Shown here one piece after another: positions 1 through 10,894 of a stretch of DNA of 64,000 bases (position 1 is the first letter of the stretch; each line of letters starts with the position of its first letter). This stretch comes from Anolis sagrei. Its lineage: Eukaryota; Chordata; Lepidosauria; Squamata; Anolidae. A program made the position numbers and the translations under genes. Where the stretch lies: contig NC_090023.1 in the NCBI RefSeq assembly GCF_037176765.1, positions 142,153,366 through 142,217,365 of the forward strand, given 5' to 3'. The notes beneath the pieces were generated by a model. That model was not told where the DNA came from and did no database searches. It saw only the letters and a list, made by a program, of their open reading frames with translations.

Positions 1-280
1 AACCCTCTGAGTAGTTGGTTCCTTTACTAAACCACTCTTACTGTCAAGAAGTTCTTTTTAATGTCCAATGAAAACACACTCCCCTGCAATATAAAACAAT
101 TTTACCATTTGGGACACCATAAAATAGGTCTTTGCCCTCCTCTCTGTAACAATTCTTGAAATATATAAAGGGTACAATGATGATACGTTGTCCTCAATCT
201 TATCTCCAATAAGCTGCTCACACCCAATTCTTCCAATCTTTCCTCATTTGTTCTTCCTCCCTCCTACCATTCTGGTTGCC

Positions 281-470
281 TTCCTCTGAGCACTGTAGAA
301 TATTCAGTGCTATGGAATCATGGGAGTTATAGTTTTACAAAGTCTGTAGTCTTCTCTGCCAAACAGTGCTGGTTCCTCACCAGGCTACAAATCCAATAAT
401 TCTTTAATTAAAGCCCGGCCGTTATAGTGGTGTATTAATTTTATGGTGAAGATGCACCCTGAATCTACTT
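281..470. mobile_element. Degraded foldback DNA element (MITE remnant)
   Basis: The sequence begins with a 'cactgtagaat...gctatggaatcatgggagttatagtt' type block (read in short pieces) and ends with the matching 'ttatagtggtgtattaatt' block. This is the arrangement of a common lizard nonautonomous element also seen at 26,265-26,510. It is heavily decayed and no target duplication was identified. Confidence 0.4.
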
Positions 471-647
471 CAATCTGTCTATATCTTTATTAAAAGGTGT
501 GATCAGTGGAAAATAGCATCAGACTAATAGACAAAAACAGTTTCTGAGAAAGAGACCAAACAGGAAAAGAAGAGTAGCATTCAGTGAAAAATTGCTATGC
601 CTGTGCAGAGATCCATGATTTAAACCCAAGTCATGTTAAGAGAATCT

Positions 648-666
648 GGGGGGGGGGGGGGGGGGG
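648..666. repeat. Poly-G tract
   Basis: An uninterrupted run of 19 G residues in an AT-rich intron. It is unlike the G tracts of the MITE family at 1,939, 26,810 and 29,439 because no element ends surround it. Length in the assembly may be unreliable. Confidence 0.85.
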
Positions 667-739
667 AATTAAGGGGGAAAGAAACAACAGGGATCTCATT
701 GTGGGGATCACTACAAACCATACAGCCAAACTGAGAAAC

Positions 740-2560
740 AGATGAACACAAATTAAGAAAGAAAAATGAGAGATGTTAACTATCCTGGTATTTGTTTGGG
801 TTCAAATAAGGCTAAGAATATCAAGTCCAATAAATTCATTGTCCAGAATGTGGGAGAGGAAAAAAGGGTTCCAGCTGTTTTAGATCTAATGCTGACCAAT
901 ACAATGACATAGTTTATGGTGGTGGCAGTGGCAGATTGCTTATGTAGGAGTGGTCACGTTCTCATGAAGTTTCATATACAGCACAAAAGGGAAGCCAAGC
1001 ATAGTCAGACACACATTCTAGGCTTTAAGACAGGTAATTTCAGGAAACATGAAAATATTGGGTGTGATCCCATGATCACAAAAACCAAAAGATAAAGGTG
1101 TTTAAGAAGATTTAAAAGAGATGTAAAGAGAGAAATCAAGCAAATAACAAGCATGTGTAGGGAACATGTCAGAAAAACTGAAGAGTAGAACAATTCTGAT
1201 GGAACAGAATGAGATATAAATTAAAACGTTATATGAGATAAAACAAGATTAATTTAAATTAAAGAGGTGGAAAGGTGGTAGATACTGAATACAAGATGGA
1301 ATTATAAGTATTTGAATTTCAGCTAAAATGGTTAAATTGTTTATATCCATATTGCTTGTGCATTAATTATTAATTTGAAATATATTTGTTTTTTCTTTAG
1401 CAGAAGCTGAAATGCAATTAAGTAGAAACAAGAGGTATAACACAATAGTTGTATTTGCTTGAGGAGAAGGAAAGTCAGTGGTGTTTATTGTTTTAATGTC
1501 TCTTTTTTTAGAAAAGAGGAGATATTATTTGTGTTTTAGATGGCAGAGGTAGGGAGTGGGAATGGGGTTGGAATGGCTCCTCTTCCTCCTGGAATTAATT
1601 GATCAGGTGGGTATATTTATCAATCTCATAGACAACAATAGAAGTTACGTTTATCAAATTGGTAGTTGACATCAAATTAGATAGCTAATATCCCAGAAAA
1701 CAGAATCAGAATACAAAATGACCACAATAGATAAGACAGCTGGGCCAAAACTAACAAAAGAAACTTCAAAAGGGAGAAATGTACATACTACACTTAGGCA
1801 GAACAACTGAAATGCACCAATACAGAATAGGGGACACTTGGCTTGCCAACAGTACATGTAAAAGTGATATAGGAGTCTTGGTAGAGCATAACTGAACATG
1901 AGTTAACAGTGTGATGCAGCAGTTAGAAAGGCCAATGCCAGGCATGTAGCCGGGGGGGGGGGGGGGGCTTGAGGGGCTTCAGCCCCCCCGAAATTCTCAT
2001 GGTGGTTCGCGAAAAGGCCTTACTGGTGCATTATTTAAACTGTTATGTTTATTCATATCATGATCTGATCACCATGCTCAATATATCCCATATGCATGGG
2101 GATATTGGTGTAACAATACAAAAGGTTTGCTAGAGTAGACCCTCTTTCACTCAGACTCAGCCCCCCCCCCCCCCCCGGAACCAAATTCAGTCCCCCACCC
2201 CGAATCGAAATCCTGGCTACGGGCCTGGCCAATGCAATTCTAGGCTGCATCAATAGTAATGTCTAGATCAAGGGAAGTCATAGCCCCACTCTATTCTGCT
2301 TTGCTCACACCTCACCTGGAATAAGAGTGTCCAGTTCTGGGCACCACAATCCAAGGGGCATATTGACAGGCTGGAACATGTCCAGAGATGGGCGACCAAA
2401 ATGTTAAAAGTCCTGGAAGCCAAACTCTACCTAGCTTAGGGAGCTAGGCATTTTTAACTTGGAGAAGAGACAGCTGAGAGTGGACATAATAACCTTGTTT
2501 ACATTTAAATATTTGAGAGGCTGCCATACTGAAGGAGCAAGCTTGTTTTCTGCTGATCAT
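740..2560 (+). mobile_element. CR1 LINE relic, split by a MITE
   Basis: From about 740 the text follows the 3' half of a CR1 LINE. It shows the 'gtgatgcagcagttagaaaggccaatgc' type block, the 'aggctgcatcaatag' block, the 'ccagttctgggcacca' block, and 'ggagaagagacagctgag' near 2,460, followed by the 'gagcaagcttgttttctgctg' ending. The coding frame is destroyed. The element at 1,939-2,227 sits inside it, and removing that element rejoins the CR1 text exactly. The left limit is uncertain. Confidence 0.6.
1939..2227 (-). mobile_element. G-tract hAT MITE, copy 1
   Basis: Terminal inverted repeats CAGGCATGTAGCC and GGCTACGGGCCTG bound a 289-bp element. It is flanked by the exact 8-bp direct repeat GCCAATGC at 1,931-1,938 and 2,228-2,235, the target duplication size of hAT transposons. 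A G run follows the left end and a C run of about 16 precedes the right end. There is no coding capacity. It is inverted relative to the copies at 26,810 and 29,439 and is inserted in a CR1 relic. Confidence 0.85.
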
Positions 2561-2949
2561 ATTCCTGTGCATTTTGGTTTTTGCCCAGAATGCAGAATTT
2601 TGCATTCAACTTCGTTTTTTCAATTTCAACCCATTTATAGTTTTTCAAAGTCCTTTTGAATTATGTTCCTGTTTTCTAATTTTATTCATTATTCATTTTA
2701 TTTGTATGCTTCCTTTCTCCTAGACTGGCACCAAAGGTGGCTTCACAATAAGAATTTGAAACAAGTAAAATCACGTACAACTACAGTATAAAAGCATTGT
2801 TAAAACAACACACATTTTAAAAGAATAAACCATTCTCATATAAAGCTCTCCTCCTTAAAAGCTTTCTTGAATAGGAAAAGAAAGATTGGGAGGGAGGGAA
2901 GCCTAGCCTCTCAAGGAAGGCAGCGGTTGGGAGCAGCCATCAAGAAGCC

Positions 2950-3560
2950 TCTCATGTCCTCACCTAGCGAGTTTGTGATGGTGTGAGACTGAAAGTCTTC
3001 TCCTAAATGTTTTCATCTATTCCACATTTAAGCAGCCATTTAATCAAAAGATTAAGCAGGATCTCATCAAATGTTTTGTTGAAATCCACAGAAATGACCA
3101 CCATCTACTAAAGGAGTAACTTAAACGAACAAAAGATGTAAGATTTATTTTGCAGGATATGTTCTTAACAAGCCAATGTTAGCTCCCACTGATCACTATA
3201 TTGAGTTCAAGATACTTGCAAACAATCCAATTTATAATCCGTTCTAATATTTTTCCTGGTATTAAGTTGATTTGTCTGTAGTTTTTCAAGGTTTTTTGCC
3301 ATCTTTGAAGGAAGGAACAATATCCGCCCTTCTTCAGCCCACTGCCATCTGACCTGTGCTCAAGGGTTTCTGAAAAACGATGACAAGTGGTTCAGACAGC
3401 AGTTCCTTCAGTAATGCAGTTTGTCTAACCCTGTAGATTTGAACGCATTAAGATTAATTAAGTGATTCTTCTCCATCTTGATTTACAATTCAGATCCCTA
3501 GCCAAGGTTTCAATTTATGCATGGAAGCATTCTACTTTTTGTTGCAATTTGTTCACCTTT
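2950..3560 (-). mobile_element. Ancient CR1/L3-like LINE relic
   Basis: On the minus strand the order of blocks resembles the reverse-transcriptase-coding part of an old CR1/L3 LINE. These include the region around 'ttgaaatccacagaaatgacc', the 'ttaacaagccaatgttagctcc' block, and the 'ggaacaatatccgcccttcttcagccc' block, each cited loosely. It is very diverged, with no open frame. The identification is by overall pattern memory and is moderate. Confidence 0.4.
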
Positions 3561-4925
3561 TATCATCTTTGCTGAGAACATGGAAGCAATTCTGTTTCCA
3601 TCATCATCAGGAGATTAAAAACAATGCTCATTTAACACTAAGTTTGGTAATGAAAAGTTAATACTAATTATTAATTTTAAGAAATGACATGGAGAGTTTT
3701 CCCCTCTATAATCCAAGTGCACTGAAATCTGTTCAAACATGGACCTTCGCAAAATTTCAAAATACAAATGTATATTGTACTAGATTCCAACTCTTTCAGA
3801 AACAGCCTTCAAAAACCAAGCCCCCATCAAAAACCAAGTCCATGGTATTCACAATACTCCAGCATGGCATTTCAGATAAGCTTTCTTGTCTGTGCAGTTT
3901 CCCAAATTGTACAAAGAAATCAGAAATACTATGGCATGGATGTTCCTAACTTTCATGATGTATCTTTTATATATAAGAATCTCAAAGCTGTCTTTTCAAG
4001 TGTTAACCTAATTCTTGAGGCTTTTTTACCATTTTTTACACCACACTCTCTATTTACGTATGATATGTTATGTCCATAAAAATTAAAAAAATACATATTT
4101 GTTTCATCCCTTGTTAATATGAACATTTTATTCTTCTAGTCTAGCTAGACAGTGGTATCTTGTCCAGGAATTACAGTTATGTATTTGATCAATTACATTT
4201 TTTTGAGTATCTATAATTTCATGATTTACAAAGTAAAAGATTTTGCTGCAATCTAACCCCACCCAGTCTCCCTCTCAATATAAAAGGGCAGATGCTGCTA
4301 AATCCTCAGTTCCAGTGGGATCTGAATGATGTAAAAGGCTGAGCTGATGAAAAACTGAAACATTCTGCAGTTGTGAGCATCTTATGAATGTGTTCCAATT
4401 TGGAATCAGTCTTTGGAACATTATCAAAGGGAAGGTTTTCAATTGCAGGCCTTGCAGATGTAGAGACTCCTGATAACTTTAGCTACAGACACCACATAGC
4501 TACTGAGTTTGATAACAATCTGCAGTATGAATTTGAGAGCCACGATCACATGCTTATCATCTTCATCCAGTTGCTCTAAGTATGGAACCACTATTTCCCA
4601 TAGACATTTCTGCTACTCCCCCTTACATTGTGTGTAATTGCAGATATTTTGGCTAGCGGGGAGGCAGAGCAGTATACCTTATGCCTCATCATGTCAAGTT
4701 TCCTGCCTTCCTTGTCCATAGGGGCTGAGGGAACCTTTTGAAAGGTTCAGGACTGAGCCACATCTACTATATTCGAATTTGGCTTTGGGTGTCTGAGTAG
4801 CCAGTCAAGAGAAGAGTCCTGAATCCTATTTAGATTTTCTATTTTCTCCTGGCTAGTGTGGAATCAAAGAAGTGATGGTTCATGAGAATTAGTGAACCTC
4901 AGAGGATAAGGGAAAATGTGAAATA
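3561..4925. other. MAPK8 intron, nothing recognised
   Basis: AT-rich sequence with only short open frames (for example 3,689-3,949 and 3,768-4,079, overlapping in two frames) that look like chance. No exon with convincing splice borders or recognised repeat was identified. Confidence 0.5.
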
Positions 4926-4929
4926 TTAT

Positions 4930-5041
4930 AGGAGATTGTACTTATTTATTTATTTCATTGAATATAGAGTCAGTTGGATTCATTCCAGTGAAGAGGCCAT
5001 CCATAATGTCTGATGTGTGAAGAATCGGACATCATTCTGTA

Positions 5042-5090
<49 letters not shown>

Positions 5091-5265
5091 TTAATGTGGA
5101 TGTCAATTTGTTTTGGGTGGTTTTGGTTATTTTATTCTTTGTCCAGCACCTTACAACACTGAATGTCACTGATTAGTTGTAAACCACCCTGAGTCCCTAT
5201 GGGGAAATAAGGTGGGATATAAACAAAGTTGATTATTATTATCATCATTATCATCATCATGTGTG
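4930..5265 (+). mobile_element. L2-type LINE 3' end with trinucleotide tails
   Basis: The block around 5,180-5,235 ('gtaaaccaccctgagtccc' then 'ggtgggatataaacaaag') is the characteristic 3' end of lizard L2 LINEs. It is followed by an ATT/ATC-rich tail. An earlier (TTA)n run at 5,042-5,092 suggests two truncated tails next to each other. Confidence 0.55.
5042..5092. repeat. (TTA)n microsatellite
   Basis: About 17 near-perfect TTA units, probably derived from a LINE tail. Confidence 0.9.
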
Positions 5266-6350
5266 AGGGAGGGAGGGTATGAGTTGGTTATCAGAGGGTT
5301 AGGAGATGGGCCTAGACAGTAAGATGAGGAAGACATGGGGAAATCATCAAGTTAATGTAACTAAGCCCATGGGATCGATGATTACTGCTAGATGTTGTGT
5401 GTGCGGGCAGGGCAGGGAAGGAAAAAGTACTGGTCGTAGAAGTCCGTCAGCCATTGAGACCTGTCCGTTGGGAGTTAATTTGGGCACAGTAGATTCTTGT
5501 GGTGGGGAGTGAGGATGGTGGCTCACACAATTTATTTAGTAGCTATCTGTAATGGAATAATCACAGTCCTTGTAATGGTCCTCACAATGTTGATGTTGGG
5601 CCTGACTATAAGGATCACATGGCGAGTAGTCTTGACAATAGTATTTCCTGCACCTTGACCTACAGAATCTAAATTCCCATCAGGTCAAAGATGCAGACTG
5701 AAATTGGTGTTGGCTGTGTGGGTCCCTTGAGAGCAAATGAGTAGGGAATCCAGATGGTAGACAAGATCAAGATTCTTAATGAACTGAGATGGGATAATCT
5801 CTGAGGCTCTATCTAAAGTATGTGAGTACAAAATCAAACTTAAAGTTCATAACCAAAAATGCAAAGAAAAGAGAGCTGGGTACGAGCCAAAGGTTTCTTC
5901 GTTGCCATTGATATAGCAGACAAAGAGAAACTGGGGATTTCACAGCAATTGTCCTTTTATACCAGGAGGGAGAATGTGTGAGATTACTGCAAAAATCTCT
6001 CTCTAAAGTTCTAATAGGTTCCAAAGGTACACTGTGCAAGTACAGAATAGCCCATTTGTGAGTCACAGAGACCATCAAGAAAAACTCTAGTGTCTCTTTC
6101 TGTTCTAAACCCAGTTTAAATGTCTAGCATTTATCACTCTATATAAATAAAGGCATTTCTTATACAATCTTGAGCATCACTTTTGTTTGCTTGGAGGATT
6201 AATGCATTCTTCTGATGCCTTGCCTTTTCCTGTTAATGGAATATATGCTGTTTACAAATAGAAGATTTGTATTTTTTTTCAAACTTCCAATAATCCATCT
6301 AGTCAAGATATGAGGTGGAAATCCAAACTAAAATGAAAGCATTAGTTCTT
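5266..6350. other. MAPK8 intron, nothing recognised
   Basis: No exon or clear repeat family was recognised. Open frames at 5,306-5,512 and 5,809-6,078 have no recognisable domain and no splice context. Confidence 0.45.
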
Positions 6351-6354
6351 ATGA

Positions 6355-6475
6355 AAAAGTACATCCCAGCTACACAGCTGCATGGTATGAATGCTCTGAT
6401 TGGATTTCCTGAATTGAATGATAGGTTGGACTCAATGGCCTATTGATCCCCTTCCAATCATAAATGAACTGGGAA
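6355..6475 (+). mobile_element. CR1 LINE 3'-end fragment
   Basis: The block 'gataggttggactcaatggcc' followed by 'ccccttccaatca' matches the 3' end text of CR1 elements. It is short and truncated. Confidence 0.4.
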
Positions 6476-6498
6476 ACATGTAAGGAAAAAGAGAACAT

Positions 6499-6722
6499 AT
6501 TGTCGAAGGCTTTCATGGCCGGAATCACTGGGTTGTTGTAGGTTTTTCCGGGCGATATGGCCATGTTCTCGAGGCAATTTTTCTCCTGACGTTTCGCCTG
6601 CATCTATGGCAAGCATACCTCTGAGGATGCTTGCCATAGATGCAGGTGAAACATCAGGAGAAAAATTGCCTCCAGAACACAGCCATATCGCCCAGAAAAA
6701 CCTACAACAACCCAGAAAAAGA
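6499..6722. mobile_element. Penelope-like terminal palindrome
   Basis: Two copies of a ~100-bp block ('...gatgcaggcgaaacgtcagg...' and its reverse complement) stand head to head, giving a foldback with arms 6,530-6,612 and 6,630-6,712. The same block recurs singly or inverted near 10.6, 21.4, 22.1, 22.4, 30.3, 56.7, 57.0, 61.6 and 61.8 kb. At 21.5-21.85 kb it lies near a frame resembling the C-terminal region of Penelope-like retroelements. Assignment to the Penelope group is inference. Confidence 0.5.
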
Positions 6723-7282
6723 GAACCTTAAATGCCGATTACCCCAGGAATCGCAGTGCAGAAAGTTACAAGGTTGTGAGTCACAGAGCAGTATTTATGT
6801 CACATAACACCACAGAGTCACTCCTTTTATCCCTTTTTTTTGTAAGATCAGACATTTTTTGCTCTGACTTGCAAGTATGTGTTGAATGCTGTACATTAAA
6901 GCTGATTACCAGCCTGCAGCAATGACATTCAGAAATGAAAACTAGAGAACTAACGAAATAAACATTACAGTTTTAAAATGATTGCTGATCATTATACTGA
7001 ACAGTCAGAAAAACAACAGAAAAACTAACATCCATTATTTGAAAAGGAGTAATCATTGCATCGAAAATATCTATTTCATAGCACTCTCTAGCTTGTATCC
7101 AAAGCAGATGCTTCTGCTGAACTGTAAATTGGAGCTCATTCCCAAGGAAGAATAGGCGAGGGAGTGTGATACACTTAATATGATGAGAAGATTAAAAGAT
7201 AATTGATAACGTTCAGTAAATATTTGAATGGCTCTCAAATAGAAGACAGAGCTATGTCAGAGGAAAGGACCTAAAGCAATGT

Positions 7283-7768
7283 ACCGTATATACTAAAGTA
7301 TAAGCCGAGTTTGTCAGCCCTTTTTTAGGCTGAAAAATCCCCCTTCGGTTTATACTCAAGTCTAAGTTATTTATCATTTTACTCTGTTATTATTATTATT
7401 ACATTTATTATTTTACTCTATTATTATTATTATTATTATTATTATTACATTTACATTATTTTATTGCATTTATTTTACTCTATTATTATTACATTTATTA
7501 TTTTACTCTGTTTTATTGAAAGGATATGTAAGCACATTTACATTGAAGAAGGTTAGAATAATGATTTAGTCAGAGTTGGACAGTCTTATCTTAAATTGCA
7601 GTTTTATGTAAATCTTCAAAAACATTTACCCTACTAATGCCTCAATTAATGTAGCTGCTGCATTTCCCACCCTTAGCTTATACTCGAGTCAGTTAAGTTT
7701 TCCCAGTTTTTTGTGATAAAATTAGGTGCCTTGGCTTATATTTGGATTGGCTAGAGTATATACGGTAT
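7283..7768. mobile_element. Nonautonomous DNA transposon with TACCGTATATACT ends
   Basis: The left end TACCGTATATACTAAAGTAT and the right end AGTATATACGGTA are inverted repeats. Both are followed inward by 'ataagcc'-type text ('cggtttatactcaagtc', 'agcttatactcgagtcag'). The interior is AT-rich with (ATT)n runs at 7,385-7,510. The superfamily was not determined. A related degraded copy is at 58,345-58,785. Confidence 0.6.
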
Positions 7769-7774
7769 TCAAAT

Positions 7775-8010
7775 TACAAGAAAAGAGGTTTTGATTAAAT
7801 GTAAGGAAGAACTTCCTGATGATAAAAGCTGTTCAATAATACAACGAACTATTCCAGAAAATGGTGAACTCTTCTTCACTGGAATTGTTTAAATAGATTT
7901 TGAATGTCCACCTCGGAAATGCTTTATCTGTGGATTCCTGCATTGGCAGGGGGTTAGTGTAAATTGTCCTTGGGATCCCTTCCTACTCTTTAATTCTACA
8001 AAATAAAAAC
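7775..8010 (+). mobile_element. CR1 LINE 3'-end fragment
   Basis: Text such as 'aaatgtaaggaagaacttcctga', 'gttgtttaaatagattttgaatg' and 'ttcctgcattggcagggggtt' follows the CR1 3' end order. It ends 'ttaattctaca', a degraded CR1 tail. Confidence 0.55.
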
Positions 8011-8507
8011 AAAACCAATGAAAGCAGAATAACAGGATTTTAGAGAACTAGTAAGTTATGAAATTCATGAAATTCAATTACACCTGAATGCTGCACTTGA
8101 GAACAATAGAAAGAGGTGCATGCAAAACCAATTATGGTAGGAAAAAAACCAAAATGCAAGATGTATTATAGCAAATGGATTTTACTAATTGCTTTTCAGA
8201 TGGGGGCTTCCAACACTTTCTGCTCAATCCCAAAGTACATAGAAACATAATCACACAGGATTCTACTGTCTGCTTTATCTCTTAATCCCATAAATAACTT
8301 TTTTCCTATTTTGGAGTGCATTGAAGCTATTTATTTACAAAGCAAACTGACCCATTGAAGCATCTTTGATGTTATTAATTGTGAAAGAAACAAACAGTAA
8401 AATGTAACATAAAAAGTATAATTGAATTAATCTAATTAACATAAAAACTCGGTAGTTGAAGATAACATGCTTTGAATATGCCAGAGTACATTTCACTTTT
8501 AAGGTTA

Positions 8508-8621
<114 letters not shown>

Positions 8622-8884
8622 TTAACTGATTGAAAGAAAAACAAATAAGGACGTTAAAAGAGGACGGAAAAATAGTAACACCTGATGATAAAGAACTGTG
8701 CAGGTTGAGAATGAATGAGAGTCAAGATGTGCCTGTTACAACAGAACAAATCATTTTCTACTGCTAGATGTAGCCTCAACAATTTTTATAATTATCAGAA
8801 AAAGAAAGTTTAGCCCTTAAAGGAAAACTAGACCAGGAAGTACTTTTAAGAAAGAGTATATGACATAGGGGAAAAACAGATCAA

Positions 8885-8945
8885 TAATGACACTTTATTT
8901 GTTTATTTATAAATATATAAATAATCAAATAAATAAACAGATCAA
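8885..8945. repeat. AT-rich inverted repeat between exons 6a and 6b
   Basis: The arms 'tttatttgtttatttataaat' and its near reverse complement are separated by a few bases inside the short 6a-6b intron. It could form a hairpin in the pre-mRNA. A splicing role is speculation. Confidence 0.6.
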
Positions 8946-8962
8946 TCATGATACATTAGTCA

Positions 8963-9103
<141 letters not shown>

Positions 9104-10583
9104 TCAGTCACTGAAAATTAAGAGAAGCAGCAGGACATGAGTGCATCTTATGAAAAGCACAAACAAAAGAAATAAGCAATCATGGGATCAAGCTGTGGAT
9201 GCATTTTTAGAACAGATACGTGGCTCTGCTTGCCAAGAACACGTTATGGACAAAAACCCAATGGAAGCAATTAAGTGTCACAAGATAAAACGTTGCTTAC
9301 CTGTCATCTAGGGTTATCTGTACCCTCAAACAAATGGTTTTGTGCCCGCACAAAAACCATGACTGGAATGTTCTAGAACTGAGTAGCTTGGCAGGAATCT
9401 TGCCCTCTCCTTTCATCTACAACTGTACAGGCCCTAGACTTCCAATACTACTCTCTCTTCAGCTGCAAAGCATGCCAAGGAGAAAATGAATGGGGACCTG
9501 AATCAGAGGGGAAATAAGGCAGGTGGGATGAGGACACAGATGACCACTTAAGGAACCACAGTAACAGGTAAGCAACCTGTTCTCTTTTGTGGTCTCTGTA
9601 CCTCACAAAACTGGGTGAATATTACTCTTAGAGGTGGGGAAGGCCACTGGAAAAAATATGATAAAATGGCACAGTTGAACAAGCACTAGCTTTAAACCTG
9701 GAATCTAAGTGGTGATGCTTAATAAAGGTATCAGTGAGCTGCTTTGCCAAGGTCTGGTATGGAAACACAAGGCAAAAAAGCAGAAAAGAGGCTATAGCTA
9801 TAGCAGAAAATCCTTTGATACTCTCCGGAAAAGGTTTATTTACAAGTATATATATTAATTTTATGGTCTTTATTACCCATCTAGAAAGATGCTGAGAAGA
9901 AACATCTTTCTTGGGACCAGAGTGGTAGGTGATTAACTTGTGAAAATGGGAGAAACATAGAAAGCAAAGGCTCTACAAACATCCAAAGAATGAAAAGCAG
10001 TCTCTAAAACAGAAGACAGATTCTGGTAAAAGATGGGCATAACAATGTGCTGGTTGACATGGAAATGGTAAACAAAAAAAGTGATGTTAGGTCATAATAT
10101 GACCATGTCTTTGTGAAAGCCGAAGACGGATCCATCACTCCAAAGCAAAGTTCACTTGTCCTTCTTGCTGAAGTGATGGTGACCAAAAGATGACTTTCAG
10201 TATTAGCAACCACTCATCAACAGGGGCTAAAAGTTCAAGTGGCTTTGACAGCTGTTGGAAAAAAAAAAACCCAAACTTGGTGAGAGGGGTGTTATAGGAG
10301 GCAGATGGAAGGATATATGTGAGCTAAAACCTTGAGGTAGCTTTTCACTGTTGGGTTGCTAAATAACATACAGTACAGCAAAGAGGCAAAGTCATGGGGC
10401 ATCCTTTTAAGACTTGCACAACTGCTAGGAAGATGGTGTTCACCATCCACAACAATCACATTCTACTAATGGCATAGAGGTCCATAGATTGTGGGTCTCT
10501 TAGAGGGTGAAACAGTCAAAGAACTGGAGGATAATAGGCCTTATATGGAAAACTGGCTGAGATGTTATTATCAAAAAGTCAAA

Positions 10584-10700
10584 ACTAGGTTGTTGTAGGT
10601 TTTTTCAGGCTATATGGCCATGTTCTAGAGGCATTCTCTCCTGACATTTCACCTGCATCTATGGCAAACATCCTCAGAGGTAGTGATGAAGGAGCCTGAG
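10584..10700. mobile_element. Penelope-like terminal fragment
   Basis: Single copy of the block 'ttgttgtaggttttttcagg ... cacctgcatctatggcaaa' shared with 6,499-6,722 and other sites in the window, ending at the usual 'catcctcagaggtagtga'. Confidence 0.5.
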
Positions 10701-10746
10701 GCAATCTTGGAGGCTGTGTCAGGGCCCGTCCAGTATGTGACCCTGT

Positions 10747-10894
10747 GGCCCCTTCTACACTGCCATATAAAATCCAGATTATCTGCTTTGAACTGGATTG
10801 TATAGCAATGTAGACTCAAACAATCCAGTTCAAAGCAGATAATTTGGATTATCTGCTTTGATAATCTGAATTATATAGCAGTGTAAAGGGGGCC
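10747..10894. mobile_element. Palindromic MITE, 'ggccccttctacactgcc' family
   Basis: A nearly complete palindrome. The left arm runs from GGCCCCTTCTACACTGCC and the right arm ends in CAGTGTAAAGGGGGCC. The interior repeats 'ttatctgctttgaactgga' and its reverse complement. The same family is at 20,248, 21,855 and 54,823. The target duplication is not clear. Confidence 0.75.

Noticed and set aside
1-8500. Search for MAPK8 exon 7 (IDQWNKVIEQLG...)
   Set aside because: No minus-strand match or splice-bounded frame was found. The exon is presumed outside the window, though a missed short exon cannot be excluded without alignment.
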